A DNA stretch of 64,000 nt, taken from CAVZRC01 sp963777695. GTDB taxonomy: Bacteria; Planctomycetota; Planctomycetia; Isosphaerales; Isosphaeraceae. Positions within the stretch are counted from its first letter, which is position 1. Each line of letters starts with the position of its first letter. This document shows, piece by piece, positions 20,662 through 31,716 of the stretch. The stretch spans positions 3,906,001-3,970,000 of the forward strand of contig CAVZRC010000004.1 in assembly GCA_963777695.1 (NCBI GenBank). Direction: 5' to 3'. The notes beneath the pieces are model-generated. The model worked only from the letters and a program-made list of their open reading frames with translations. It did not search any database and was not told where the DNA came from. The translations under genes and the position numbers were made by a program.

Positions 20662-23600
20662 TCAACCGATGGATCCGGAGAGGAACTCGGAGGTATAGCT
20701 GATGGCCGCGAGCGTCGGGTCGACGAAGACGAGCGTGAAGGTCAGGCTCTGACCGATGCCGAGCGACCCGCTGCTCAGGACCGTGATGTAGGGGCTGCCC
20801 TGGTACGTCCCGGTCTGGCCGACGAGCGTGGCGTTCTTGAGGTTCAAGAGCAGCAGGTCGATCGGCCCGACGATGGCCGCATTGCTGATGTTCTTGATCG
20901 TCACCGTCTGGGAGAATTGCCGCGTCGTGCGGTTGTAGACGAAGCCCCCCAACTTGACCGAGAGATCGTTCGTCACATTGACGGGCGGCGCCGCGGTATT
21001 CGTCAGCGCGAAGCTGCCTGGCGTGGCCACGCCGCTGGCCGAGGCGATGACCGCATAACTGCCGGTCGTGCCGTTGGCCGTGGCGGTGATCGAGGCTGCG
21101 CCGTTCATACCGATCGAGGCCGAGTGGCTGGAGAGTACGGCCGAGGCGCCCGAGGATGGGTCGGTGAAACTGATCACGCCGCCGGCGACCGGTTCGAGCG
21201 AATCGTTGGCCGTCACCGTGACGGCCAACGCATGCGCAAAGGCGGTACCGACGGTCGCCGACTGCGGAGTGCTGCTGCTGGCAACGGTGATGGTGAATCC
21301 CTGGCTCTGGAAGGCACCGATATCGATGCCGATGCTGGGCAGTGCGACGCCGCGCTGGTCCGTGGTGAGGCCGGCGATTGCGATGCCGGTGCCGATGGCC
21401 TGGCTGCCCGGCAGGAGTGCGACGGTCTCGGTCGGCCCGCCATAATTCCCTAACGGAGAGAGCAACGGATTTGCGACGTTGAGCAAGTTGTGACCGGCCG
21501 CGGTGAGTCCTCCCGAGCCGCCAGTGCCGATCAGATTGTACATACCGGTGACCTCGCCTGGCGAGTTCCCGCCGATGTCGTCGGCAAGGTCGGCGCTATC
21601 GGTATTGCCCGCGATGATGGTGTTGGTCAGGCTCGCCATGGACGCGTATGTCGGTGAGCTGTAGTTGTACAGGCCACCACCCGCGGCAGAGTTGCCGGTG
21701 ACCGTGCAGTTTGTGAGCGACGTCGTACCGTAATTGAAGACCGCTCCGCCCTCCGAGGCGGAGTTGCCGGCGATCGTGCAACTGGTCAGCGTCGCGTGGT
21801 AATAGACATCCAGACCACCCCCCTTGGAGGCCGTGTTGCCGCTGATCGTGCTATCGTTGACGACGAGCGCCGCCGGGTAGCCGTCGAACAGGCCACCGGC
21901 AAGCTCAGCGGCTGAATTACCTTCGATTGTACAACCAACTAGAGTCGCCATCCCGTTGTCGACGAGTCCACCCCCGCTGTAGGCCGAGTTGCCGTCGATC
22001 GTTGAGTCGGTGATCGTCGCCGTCCCGCTGATGAAGAGGCCTCCGCCATCGCCGGCCGACACGTTGTTGTCGACGTTGCAGTCGGTCAGATTCGCCGTAC
22101 CGAAGACGGAGAGACCGCCGCCCAGGGCGGAGCTGCCTCCGGCCACGGCCGAATTCCCGCTGATCGTGCAGCCGAACAGGTTCGCCGTGGTCGAAGGCTG
22201 ATCGGCCAGCGCACCGCCGTTGAAGGCCGAATTCTCGGTGATCGTGCCACCGGTGACGGTGAGCACGACATCGCTTTGAACGCCATTATAGATTCCGCCG
22301 CCCTGCCAGGCCGAATTGCCCGTGATGGAGCCACCGTCGAGCGTCGCGATCCCCCGATTGCTGAGACCACCGCCGTTATGTGCCGTGTTGCCGGTGAGAT
22401 TGCAATCGGTCAGGGTCACCGAACCCTCGCTCAACACGCCACCGCCCTCGATGGCGGAATTGCCACCGATGGTGCAGTCGCTGATCGTAGCCATGCCGCG
22501 GTTGTACATACCTCCACCAGTGCCGTCCGCGGAGTTACCGCTGATCGTGCAATACGTGATCGTCGCCGTACCGGCGGCAGAGTTGTACAGGCCGCCTCCG
22601 TTGTAATGGGCAAGGTTCTCGTCGATTGGGCAACCCGTGACCGTTGCCATGTTGAGGTTATCAAGCCCGCCGCCTTCGCCGTACTCTGCGGAATTCGCGA
22701 CGATCGTGCAGCCCTCGATCGTCGCCGTGCCGTCGAAATCGTTGTAGACGCCGCCGCCATTATGGTGAGCGGTGTTTCCGGTGATCGTGCAACCTGTGAG
22801 CGTCGCCATATCGCGGTTGTACACACCGCCGCCGGAGGCGTTGCCCGCCGAGTTGCTGTCGATCGCACAGCCGGAGAGAGTCACAGTGCCGAAATAGGAG
22901 TTGTACACGCCACCGCCGCTGGTGGCGGCGGAATTGCCGCTGATCGTGCAATCGGTGAGCGTCGCCGAGTTGCCGTTGGATACGCCGCCGCCGAAGAGCG
23001 CGGTATTGCCGTCAATCGTGCAGCCATTGGCGGACAACGAACCCCGGTTCCAGATACCGCCTCCACCATTGTACCCGGCGCCGTTGTTGTCGATCGTACA
23101 ATATTCGAGCGTCGCCGTCGCGATTCCGCCGTTGTACAGGCCGCCGCCCCGGTAATAGACCGGATTGCCACTGATCGTGCATTCGACGAGGGTGGCCGTG
23201 CCATCGTTGGCGATCCCGCCGCCCAATGCGGTGAAGTTGCCGTCGAGCGTGCAACCGCTGAGGTAGGCCGTGGCGTTCCAGGCATTGTCCACCCCGCCGC
23301 CCGCGAGCTGGGCGGAATTGCCGCTGATCGTACAATCGGTGAGCGTCGCCGAGCCGAAGTAGGAGTTGTACACGCCACCGCCGCGATAACCGGCGTCGTT
23401 GCCAGTGATGGTGCAGCCGGAGACGCTCGCGTTGCCGAACGTGTCCAGCCCGCCGCCGTCCCGGGCGGAGTTGTTCTCGATATAGCCGCCGGTGACGGTC
23501 AACGAACCGGGGTTCCAGATCCCTCCGCCACCTCCGTAATTGATGGCGGAGTTGTTGGCGACCGTGCAGTCGTCGAGCACCGCCGTCGCGATGCCGCCGT

Positions 23601-26600
23601 TGTAAAGCCCTCCGCCGCGGTAGGCCGTATTTCCGCTGATCGTGCAGCCGGTGAGCGTCGCCTCCCCGTCATTGACCAGGCCGCCGCCCAGGAAAGAGGA
23701 GTTGCCGCTGAACGTGCTGTCGGAAATGTAGGCGGTGGCGCTCCAGTTATTGTCCAGTCCGCCGCCAGCGAATCCGGCGGAGTTGCCGGTGATCGTGCAA
23801 TCGGTCAGGTACAACGTGCCGCCCACGTTGTAGATGCCGCCGCCGCGAGAGTTGGAGAAGCCCCCGGTGATGGTGAGCCCCGACAGCGTCGCCGTGACGC
23901 CCGGGTCCAACTGGAACACCCGGCTGGAATCGTTGCCGCTGATCGTCAGGCCCACTGCGGGGCCGTCGATCGTCTGCATCCCGTCGGCGTCGCTCAACTC
24001 GAGCTGGCCCTGGGTTAGGGTGATCGTCTCTGGGGTGGCGAAGACGTTCGCGTCGAACGTGATGGTCTCGGCCGCGCCGAGCACATCGGCCAGGTTCACG
24101 GCCTGCCGCAGGCCCAGGTCGCCCGACGGCGATCCGATGCCGTCGATGGTCGTGTTGACCACGAGTGCGGGCTGGGTCTGGAAGGCGCCGATGTCGAGGG
24201 CGAGCGAGTTTAGCAGCATGCCTCGCTGGTCGGTCGTGACGCCGACGACTTCGGTGCCTGCCCCGATGGCCTGGCTGCCGGGCAGCAACGCGATGGTCGG
24301 GGTCGGCCCGCCGTAGTCGCCCAGCGGTGAGAGGTCCAGGCCGGAGAGGTCGGTCAGGACGATGTTTCCGCCGACACCGCCCACGATTCCACCCGAACCG
24401 CCCGTGCCGATCAGGTTATTTGTCCCGATGACCTCGCTCGTCGAGGTACCGCCGATGTCGTCGGGATTGCTCGCGGCGTCGGTGTTGCCCGCGACGATCG
24501 TGTTGGTCAACGTCGCCATGGAGGTGTAATACGACGTGACGACGTTGTACAGGCCGCCACCTTGGCCCGAATTGCCGGTGATCGTGCAGTTGGTCAGGGT
24601 GGCGATGCCATAGTTGAAGATCCCGCCACCTTTCGTCGCCGAGTTGCCGGCGATCGTGCAGTTCGTGAGAGTCGCCGGGAAGTAGAGAGCCAGTCCACCT
24701 CCTTCGTAGGCCGAGTTGCCGGTGATCGTGCAGCCGACGAGTGTGAGGGGTTGTGCCGGATAGCCGAGGAACACACCGCCACCCTGGGCTCCGGCCGAAT
24801 TGCCGCTGATCGTGCAGTCGGCCAGAGTCAGCGTCCCGCGGTCGTATACGCCGCCGCCGCTGGACGCCGAGCCCCCCGTGATCGTCAACCCCGAGAGCGT
24901 CGCCGTCACGCCCGAGTCCACCTGGAAGACGCGGCTGGCGTCGTTCGCGGTGATCGTGAGCAGGTCGGCGCCGGGGCCATCGATCGCGATCGTCGCGTCA
25001 TCGTTCAGGACGAGCGGACCTTGCGTGAGGGCGATCATCGCCGGTGCCGTTCCGAGTTGGAAGTCGATCGTGGCGGGGCGCGGAGACTGATCTGCCAGGT
25101 AGACGGCCCATCGGAGTGTCCCGGCGCTGCCGTCGTCGGCCGTGCTGGTCACTGTGTACACCGGGTTGGGCGGATAGATCGGTTGGTCGGGCTGGCTCTG
25201 GAAGGCTCCGATGTCGGGCACGGGCGTATCGAGCGGCTCGCCTCGCTGGTCGGTCGTGATGTCGGGGACGGTCGTTCCGGTGCCGATGGCCTCGCTGCCG
25301 ACGTAGAGGGCCAGCGTCGGCGTCGGACCGCCGTAGTTGGCCAGAGGGGCCAGTCCCAGACCGGCGAGGCTCGACAGGACGATGTTGCCCTGGGCGCCGT
25401 CCTGGATGCCTCCTGAACCTCCCGTGCCGATGAGGTTGTAGGTACCAGTGACCGCGCCGACGGACGCGCCGATCGAATTCTCGCGGATGTCGTCCGGAGT
25501 GAGGGTGATGTCTGTGTTCCCGGCGACAATGGTGTTGGTGAGCGTCGCCACGGATGGACGATAAGAGCCGCTGTACTGATACAGGCCCCCGCCTTCCCCG
25601 ATGTTGCCACTGATCGTGCAGCTTGTCACAACCGCCGGACCGGCGCTGAATATCCCGCCCCCTCGCGAGGCAGTATTCCCACTGATCGTGCAGTTTGTGA
25701 GCGTCAGATCTCCGATACTGGACAGCCCACCTCCTTCAAACTCGGAGGAGTTGTCGCTGATCGTGCTGTCGGTGATCGTGAGCGATGCATTGTTGCTGAC
25801 GTAAATACCGCCGCCGTAATAGGACGCAGAATTTCCGGTAATATCACAGGCGTCGATCGCCATGTTCCCGTAGACGTCGACGCCGCCGCCGTAATAGCCG
25901 TAGCCCCCCGTGATCGTCAGGCCCGACAGCGTCACCAATCCTGCCGCGGAGGAGTAGAACACCGGACCATAATCCCCTTGTATCTTGAGCAAGTCGGCTC
26001 CCGGCCCGTCGATTGTGATCGGGGCGTTCCCGCCCAAACCGAGTGTCCCGTCGGTTAATGCGATCGTTGCTGGTGTGCTCCCTAGGTCGAATTCGATCGT
26101 GCTGGCCGTCGTGGAATACGAGGCGAGTTGGAGTGCCCAACGCAGGGTGCCCTCGCTGTAATCGTCGGCCGTGCTTGTCACGATGAACGTGGGGAACGGT
26201 GGGATGATCGGTGAATAGGGCTGGTTCTGAAAGGCGCCGATGTCGGGCAGGGGATAGTCGAGCGAATATCCCCGCTGGTCGTAATAGATGCCGGGGACCT
26301 CGGTGCCGGCCCCGACAGCCACGCTATCGAAGTAAAGGGCCATGGTCTGGGTCGGACCGCCGTAGTTGCCCAGCGGGGCCAGTCCCAGATTGGCGAGGCT
26401 GGTCAGGACGATGTTGCCTTGCACCCCGTCCTGGATTCCGCCGGAGCCCCCCGTGCCGATCAGGTCGTAGGAGCCGGTGACGTCGTCGAATAGGTTCCCG
26501 CCGATGTCGTCGGGATTGTCGGCGCCGTCGGTGTTTCCAGCGACGATCGTGTTGGTCAGCTTAGCCGTCGAGACGTAGCCCGAAGAGCTGTAGTTATACA

Positions 26601-28008
26601 GCCCGCCACCTTGGCCCGAGTTGCCTCCGACCGTGCAACTGGTGAGCGTCGCGGTACCGTAGTTGAAGATCCCACCGCCCTCGATCGCCGAGTTGCCGCT
26701 GATCGTGCAATTCGTCAAGGTCGCCAGGTTGTAGTTGTACAGGCCGCCGCCCCGATCGGCGGAGTTTCCACTGATAGTGCTGTAGGAGAGGTTGAGCGAG
26801 GATGGATATCCCACGAAGATCCCGCCGCCAGCTTCCGTCGCCGTGTTGCCGCTGATCGTGCAGTCGGTCAGCGTGGCATTGCCGGCGTCGTAAAGGCCAC
26901 CGCCAAGGGTCGCCGAGCCTCCCGTGATCGTCAGCCACGAGAACGTCGCTGTCACGCCCGGGTCTACCTGGAAGACCCCGCTGGCGTCATCCGCTGTGAT
27001 CGTCAGCGTGTAAACCCCGGGCCCGACGATCGTGATTGGTTCGAGCGTGTTGCTCAGCTCGAGCGGCCCATGCGTCAAGGTGATCGTGGCCGGCGCGTAG
27101 CCCAGGTAGAATCCGATCGAGCTGGGGCTCGTCAATTGATCGGCCCAGTAGACGGCCCAGCGCAACGTTCCCACGCTCCCGTCGTCGGACGTGCTGGTCA
27201 CCAGGAACGGAGATGTCGGATATAACGGTTGGCCGGGCTGGCTCTGGTAGGCTCCAATGTCGGGGACGGGCGTATCGAGCGGCATTCCACGTTGGTCGGT
27301 GGTGATGCCGCCGAACTCCGTCCCGGCCCCGATAGCGACGCTGCCCGCGTAGAGCGCCATGGTTTCTGTTGGCCCGCCGTAGTTCCCCAGCGGCGCCAGT
27401 TGCAGCCCCAGGAGGTCGGTCAGGACGGTGTTGCCGTCCACGCCATCCTGGATCCCCCCCGATCCGCCCGAGCCGATCAGGTTGTAGGTGCCGGCGACCG
27501 CGGCCGCGTTCGGGCCGCCGACATCGCTGTCGATGCTGCCGACCCGGTTGCTGGCGACGATCGTGTCGTCTAGCGTCGCCGTACCTGCGTTGTAGATGCC
27601 TCCGACCCCGACCGAAGCGCTGTTGCTGGCGACTGTGCAGAAAGCGAGCGCGGCGTCGCCGAGGTTCAAGAGGCCGCCGCCCTGCGGTGCGGAGTTTCCG
27701 CTGATGGTGGTGTCGGCGAGCGCCAGCGTGCCGAGGTTGTACACGCCACCGCCACTCGTCGTCGCGTCGTTCTGGGCGATCGTGCTCGCATAGAGCGAGG
27801 CCGTACTGTTGCCATTGTACAGGCCCGCGCCGATGTAGGCGTAATTACCGCCGATCGTACAATCGGTCATCTCGAGTGTGACCGTCGTGGTCGGGTCTGA
27901 CGTGGAGCTGAACAAGCCTCCGCCACGGGGCGCTCCATTGCCGGTGATCGTGCAGCCGATGAGGTTCATCGCCCCGAGGTTCATCAGGCCGCCGCCCTCT
28001 TGCGCCGT
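20662..28008 (-). CDS. Giant right-handed beta-helix protein, C-terminal part
   Basis: Second frame of a giant exported gene. It contains modules 4-7 and the end of module 3. Each module has a TSTADDGSxGTLRWA strand, PATIxLTQGxLxL, ITIDGPGADLLTI, VFQVDPGVTATLSGLTITGG, many 20- to 25-residue coils of the form LTDCTISGNSAxxGGG, and a closing cassette NTIVAGNTD...YNLIGTGGSGG...LGNYGGPTxTMALxxGSxAIGxGT...TTDQRGxxxxxxxPDIGAFQ, known as a choice-of-anchor Q type region. The last module is the longest. The C-terminus has an Ig-like domain and a conserved tail (KLGGFVYNRTTRQFSQTVTIKN). The coils predict a parallel beta-helix as in pectin lyases, but no catalytic residues are obvious. Probably a cell-surface or matrix protein. 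Confidence 0.85.
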   Translation of the reverse strand, partial: TAQEGGGLMNLGAMNLIGCTITGNGAPRGGGLFSSTSDPTTTVTLEMTDCTIGGNYAYIGAGLYNGNSTASLYASTIAQNDATTSGGGVYNLGTLALADTTISGNSAPQGGGLLNLGDAALAFCTVASNSASVGVGGIYNAGTATLDDTIVASNRVGSIDSDVGGPNAAAVAGTYNLIGSGGSGGIQDGVDGNTVLTDLLGLQLAPLGNYGGPTETMALYAGSVAIGAGTEFGGITTDQRGMPLDTPVPDIGAYQSQPGQPLYPTSPFLVTSTSDDGSVGTLRWAVYWADQLTSPSSIGFYLGYAPATITLTHGPLELSNTLEPITIVGPGVYTLTITADDASGVFQVDPGVTATFSWLTITGGSATLGGGLYDAGNATLTDCTISGNTATEAGGGIFVGYPSSLNLSYSTISGNSADRGGGLYNYNLATLTNCTISGNSAIEGGGIFNYGTATLTSCTVGGNSGQGGGLYNYSSSGYVSTAKLTNTIVAGNTDGADNPDDIGGNLFDDVTGSYDLIGTGGSGGIQDGVQGNIVLTSLANLGLAPLGNYGGPTQTMALYFDSVAVGAGTEVPGIYYDQRGYSLDYPLPDIGAFQNQPYSPIIPPFPTFIVTSTADDYSEGTLRWALQLASYSTTASTIEFDLGSTPATIALTDGTLGLGGNAPITIDGPGADLLKIQGDYGPVFYSSAAGLVTLSGLTITGGYGYYGGGVDVYGNMAIDACDITGNSASYYGGGIYVSNNASLTITDSTISDNSSEFEGGGLSSIGDLTLTNCTISGNTASRGGGIFSAGPAVVTSCTISGNIGEGGGLYQYSGSYRPSVATLTNTIVAGNTDITLTPDDIRENSIGASVGAVTGTYNLIGTGGSGGIQDGAQGNIVLSSLAGLGLAPLANYGGPTPTLALYVGSEAIGTGTTVPDITTDQRGEPLDTPVPDIGAFQSQPDQPIYPPNPVYTVTSTADDGSAGTLRWAVYLADQSPRPATIDFQLGTAPAMIALTQGPLVLNDDATIAIDGPGADLLTITANDASRVFQVDSGVTATLSGLTITGGSASSGGGVYDRGTLTLADCTISGNSAGAQGGGVFLGYPAQPLTLVGCTITGNSAYEGGGLALYFPATLTNCTIAGNSATKGGGIFNYGIATLTNCTITGNSGQGGGLYNVVTSYYTSMATLTNTIVAGNTDAASNPDDIGGTSTSEVIGTNNLIGTGGSGGIVGGVGGNIVLTDLSGLDLSPLGDYGGPTPTIALLPGSQAIGAGTEVVGVTTDQRGMLLNSLALDIGAFQTQPALVVNTTIDGIGSPSGDLGLRQAVNLADVLGAAETITFDANVFATPETITLTQGQLELSDADGMQTIDGPAVGLTISGNDSSRVFQLDPGVTATLSGLTITGGFSNSRGGGIYNVGGTLYLTDCTITGNSAGFAGGGLDNNWSATAYISDSTFSGNSSFLGGGLVNDGEATLTGCTISGNTAYRGGGLYNGGIATAVLDDCTVANNSAINYGGGGGIWNPGSLTVTGGYIENNSARDGGGLDTFGNASVSGCTITGNDAGYRGGGVYNSYFGSATLTDCTISGNSAQLAGGGVDNAWNATAYLSGCTLDGNFTALGGGIANDGTATLVECTISGNPVYYRGGGLYNGGIATATLEYCTIDNNGAGYNGGGGIWNRGSLSANGCTIDGNTALFGGGVSNGNSATLTDCTISGNSAATSGGGVYNSYFGTVTLSGCAIDSNSAGNASGGGVYNRDMATLTGCTITGNTAHHNGGGVYNDFDGTATIEGCTIVANSAEYGEGGGLDNLNMATVTGCPIDENLAHYNGGGLYNSAAGTATITYCTISGNSADGTGGGMYNRGMATISDCTIGGNSAIEGGGVLSEGSVTLTDCNLTGNTAHNGGGLSNRGIATLDGGSITGNSAWQGGGIYNGVQSDVVLTVTGGTITENSAFNGGALADQPSTTANLFGCTISGNSAVAGGSSALGGGLSVFGTANLTDCNVDNNVSAGDGGGLFISGTATITDSTIDGNSAYSGGGLVDNGMATLVGCTIEGNSAAELAGGLFDGYPAALVVNDSTISGNTASKGGGLDVYYHATLTSCTIAGNSASEGGAVFNYGTTSLTNCTVTGNSAAGGGLYNYSSPTYASMASLTNTIIAGNTDSADLADDIGGNSPGEVTGMYNLIGTGGSGGLTAAGHNLLNVANPLLSPLGNYGGPTETVALLPGSQAIGTGIAIAGLTTDQRGVALPSIGIDIGAFQSQGFTITVASSSTPQSATVGTAFAHALAVTVTANDSLEPVAGGVISFTDPSSGASAVLSSHSASIGMNGAASITATANGTTGSYAVIASASGVATPGSFALTNTAAPPVNVTNDLSVKLGGFVYNRTTRQFSQTVTIKNISNAAIVGPIDLLLLNLKNATLVGQTGTYQGSPYITVLSSGSLGIGQSLTFTLVFVDPTLAAISYTSEFLSGSIG

Positions 28009-30988
28009 TGCCGGTGATCGTGCAATCGGTGAGCGTCGATATGCCCTCGTCATTGTAGAGGCCGCCACCGTTGCCGACGGCCTGGCCTCCGGAGATCGTC
28101 AGGCTCGAGAACGACGCGGTCACCCCCGGATCGACCTGGAACACACGGCTCGCCGCGGAGTAATAACCTCTCTCGATGGTCAGCAGGTCCGCCCCCGGTC
28201 CGTCGATGGTGATCGGCCCCGAAGCGTTGCTCAACTCGAGCTGGCCTTGCGTCAGGGCGATCGTTGCGGGCGCGGTACCCAGTTCGAATTCGATCGTGGA
28301 GGGAGACGCCTCCAGATCGGCCCAGGCGACGGCCCATCGCAGAGTGCCCGGCGTCAGGTTGTCGGCCGTGCTGGTCACGATGAACGGCGAGCTGGGGAAG
28401 ACCGGCGGCGTGGGCTGCGTCTGGAATGCCCCGATGTCGGGCACGGGCGAATCGAGCGGCAGTCCGCGCTGGTCGGTGTAAAGGCCGGGTACTGCCGTCC
28501 CGGTGCCGATGGCCGCGCTCCCTGGCAGCAGCGCCATGGTTGGCGTAGGGCCGCCGAGGTCGGCCAGTGGCGTGAGGCCCAGGTCGGCCTGGCTCGTCAG
28601 GACGATGTTGCCGTCGATGCCGTCCTGGATCCCGCCCGAACCCCCTGTGCCGATCAAGTTATAGGTGCCGGTGACGTCGCCGGACTCGTCACCGAGGATA
28701 TCGCTGCTGCCGCCGGCGAAGAAGTTCCCGGCGATGATCGTGTTCGTGAGCGTCGTCGTCCCGAATGCTTCCCACAGTCCGCCGCCCGAGGACCGCGCGA
28801 AATTCCCGCTGATCGTACACGCGGTCAGCGTCAGTGTGTTGTCATCGTAAACCCCTCCTCCGCCGCCATAGCCGGCCGAATTGGCGGCGATGGTACAATT
28901 GGTCAGGACCGCCGTGCCGAAGTTGGCGAGGCCCCCGGCGCCATCGGCGGAGTTGCCGCTGATCGTGCAGCCGGTCATCGTTAGCATCCCGGTGTTCGCG
29001 ACGCCTCCCCCCTGATCATCGCCGATCGTGATCGCGTTGTCGCTGATGGTGCAATCGGTGAGTGTCGCCGTGCCTGAGTTGTTCAGGCCGGCGCCGTCGC
29101 CGTATCGGCCGGTGTTGCCGGAGATCGTGCAATCGGTCAACCACGCGATGCCGTCGTTGATCATGCCGGCGCCACTGGTGTCGAAGCCCGTGGTCGCGTA
29201 GTTGTTGCTGATCGTGCATCCGACGAGCGTCAGCGAACCCTTGTTCGCCAGGCCGCCTCCGCCGAGGTAGAAGTCGGAGCCGAAGTTCCTGGTGATGACG
29301 CAGTCGGTGAGCGTCGCCGTCCCGAGGTTATACAGGCCGCCGCCGAGGTAATTCGACGAGCCGCCGGTGATCGTGAGGCCCGACAGGCTGGCTGTCACGT
29401 TCGCATCCAGCTCGAACACCCGGCCGGCTTGGTACGACTCGCTGATCGTCAACAGGTCTGCCCCCGGTCCGTTGATCGTGATGGGTGCCAGGCTGTTCCT
29501 CAGATCGAGCGACCCTCCGGTCAGCGTGATCGTCGCCGGTGCGCTCCCCAGATCGAAATCGATCTCGCTCGGCGTCGCGTAGAGATTCGCCCACTCGACG
29601 GCCCATCGCAGCGTGCCGGCACTCCCGTCGTCGGCCGTGCTGTTCACGAGGAATGGCGAGGTCGGGAAGACCGGTGACACGAGCTGGGTCTGGTAGGCGC
29701 CGATGTCGGGCACGGGCGAATTGAGTGGCAGTCCGCGCTGGTCTGTGGTAATTCCCGGTACGGCCGTCCCGGCGCCGATGGCCGGGCTGCCGGGCAGCAG
29801 CGCCATGGTTTCCGTCGGCCCGCCATAGTCGCCCAGCGGCGTGACCCCGAGGGCCGAAACGCTCGCCAGGACGATGTTCCCGTCCGTGCCATCGACGATG
29901 TCGCCGGACCCCCCTGGACCGATCAGATTGTACGAGCCCGCGACGGTGCTCGAGTCATAGTAACCGCTGGCGATATCACTGCTGCCGGAGGCGTCGCTGT
30001 TCCCGGCGACGATCGTGTCCGTGAGCGTCACGGAGCCCTCTCCCGCCCAGATCCCGCCTCCAGTCTGGGCTGCGTTCTCGGCGATGGTGCAGGCGGTCAG
30101 CGTCAGGTTGCCGTTGTTATCCACGCCGCCGCCCACGGATGTCTTGGCGAGGTTGCCCGCGATCGTGCTGTTGATCAGAATCGCCGTGCCCCAGTTGAGC
30201 ATCCCACCGGCCTGATTCGAGGCATTGGCGCTGATCGTACAGCCAGTCATCATCAAGGAACTGTAGTTGGCCACACCGCCGGTATTGTTTCCGACGAACG
30301 TCGAATTGCCGCTGATCGTACAATCCGTGAGCGTCGCCGTGCCCGAGTTCCGCAACCCGGCGGTCCCCCAGGCGGCGTTATTCCCGCTGATGGTCGAATC
30401 ATAGACCGTCAACGTCCCTTCGTTGCCCACGCCGGCAGCGGAGTTATAGCCCCGGCCCGAGTTGCCGCTGACCACACAGTCGGTGAGCGTCGCCGTCCCG
30501 ACGTTGTTCAAACCGCCGCCGTAATTGTAATACGACGAGCCTCCGGTGATCGTCAACCCCGAGAACGTTGCGTTGGCGCCCGATTCGACGTCGAACACAT
30601 GGCTGGAATGGTTCCCGCTGATGCTCAGCAGGCCGGCACCGGGGCCGTCGATCGCGACCGGTTCCGCCGCGTTGCTCAGCACGAGCGTGCCCTGGGTCAG
30701 CGTGATCGTCGTCGGCGCGTTGCCCAGGTCGAACTCGATCGTGCTCGGGCTCGTATCGACGTTCGCCTGCGCGATCGCCCATCGCAGCGTGCCGGTGCTC
30801 CCGTCGTCGGCGACGCTCTCGACGGTGAACGTGGAGAGCATCCGGCGATCCTCGAGCGCCAGCAGCACCGGCTTCAAGCGGTGTCGATACCGATCCCGGA
30901 CCCGGCCGGCGCCGGTGATGGACTGCGGCCGCCCTACGATCCCCGATTTCCCGCGTCGATCCGGTCGGAAGCTCAAGGTGCACCTCAT
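28008..30988 (-). CDS. Giant right-handed beta-helix protein, N-terminal part
   Basis: First frame of the giant beta-helix gene, with modules 1-2 and most of module 3. The N-terminus includes LKPVLLALEDRRMLSTFTVES, the planctomycete extracellular motif, followed directly by the first GTLRWAIAQAN strand. The frame is open back to 31246. ATG 30988 (MRCTLSFRPDRRGKSG) gives a plausible basic leader, while ATG 31126 is also possible; I could not see a strong Shine-Dalgarno site for either. The frame is lost at about 28008, within AACGGCGCAAGAGGGC, by one extra or two missing bases, and continues in the next frame. Reconstructed length is about 3,440 residues for the two parts together. Confidence 0.85.
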
Positions 30989-31716
30989 CGATCTACGAAG
31001 AAACACGTCCGCGGTCTTCACCTGCCGCGTCGGCGGCAGTGTGGCCGTCACCGCCCCGGGTCGGCCGCGGCCCGAGCCGCACCGTCCCCCTCCGCGCAAC
31101 ATCGCCGGCACCTGCGCCGGCGTCATATTCGGATAAGATGAATCAGCCCTTCGATGATCTCGCTCTTTCCTCGACCCGCCTACGATCGGAATCCGATCCT
31201 GGCGTGAGGTCCGCGCGTTCCGTCCACCCGCGAGCCTCGCCCTCATGGGGCGGCGTCGTGCAGGGCGGCCTGGAAGTTTGGCAAAACGATGTTCTTGAGG
31301 AAGACTTCTGTCTCAGGCGTGTGATCTCGCCTTCGTTGGTCCACACCATATAGGAACCAGAAACCGGAAAACCGAACGCGCCTCGGACAAGAATTTCGAA
31401 AATAAATTCACCGCCCACTGTTCAATGACGGGGGTCTCTGGCGCAAATCTTTTTGAGCTAAATGTTTGTGGCTGACCCTCGATGGGGCCAGAATGTCATC
31501 TAGTCCCTCGCATGATCCCGGTTGATGTGGGCGGTCATGGGAGGATGCGTGTGTCGAGCGGCGACGCGATCGCGCTCGGCGACGGGATCATTGCGTCAAC
31601 GAACAGGTCCGACGAATTGGAGGGGATGGAGGGCGCCGTCGGATCGGTGGAGCCGTTGTTGCGGCCGGGAATCCGCGCCCGCGGAGGACGAAGGCCCTGC
31701 GTTGCATCGTTCACGC
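30989..31716. other. Region upstream of the giant beta-helix gene
   Basis: Roughly 730 bases. The first part may include an alternative N-terminus of the beta-helix gene (open to 31246). The rest, up to the end of the small membrane protein gene, shows no convincing gene; open frames there are short and Arg/Pro-rich. Confidence 0.4.

Noticed and set aside
22276..24018. Long plus-strand open frame (580 residues) opposite the beta-helix gene
   Set aside because: It is the reverse shadow of a repetitive GC-rich coding region; Arg/Ala/Val-rich, with no recognisable domain.
20700..30800. Regular repeats that might be taken for a CRISPR array
   Set aside because: Repeats are in-frame protein coils (LTDCTISGNSA type) of variable sequence and length with no constant spacer size.
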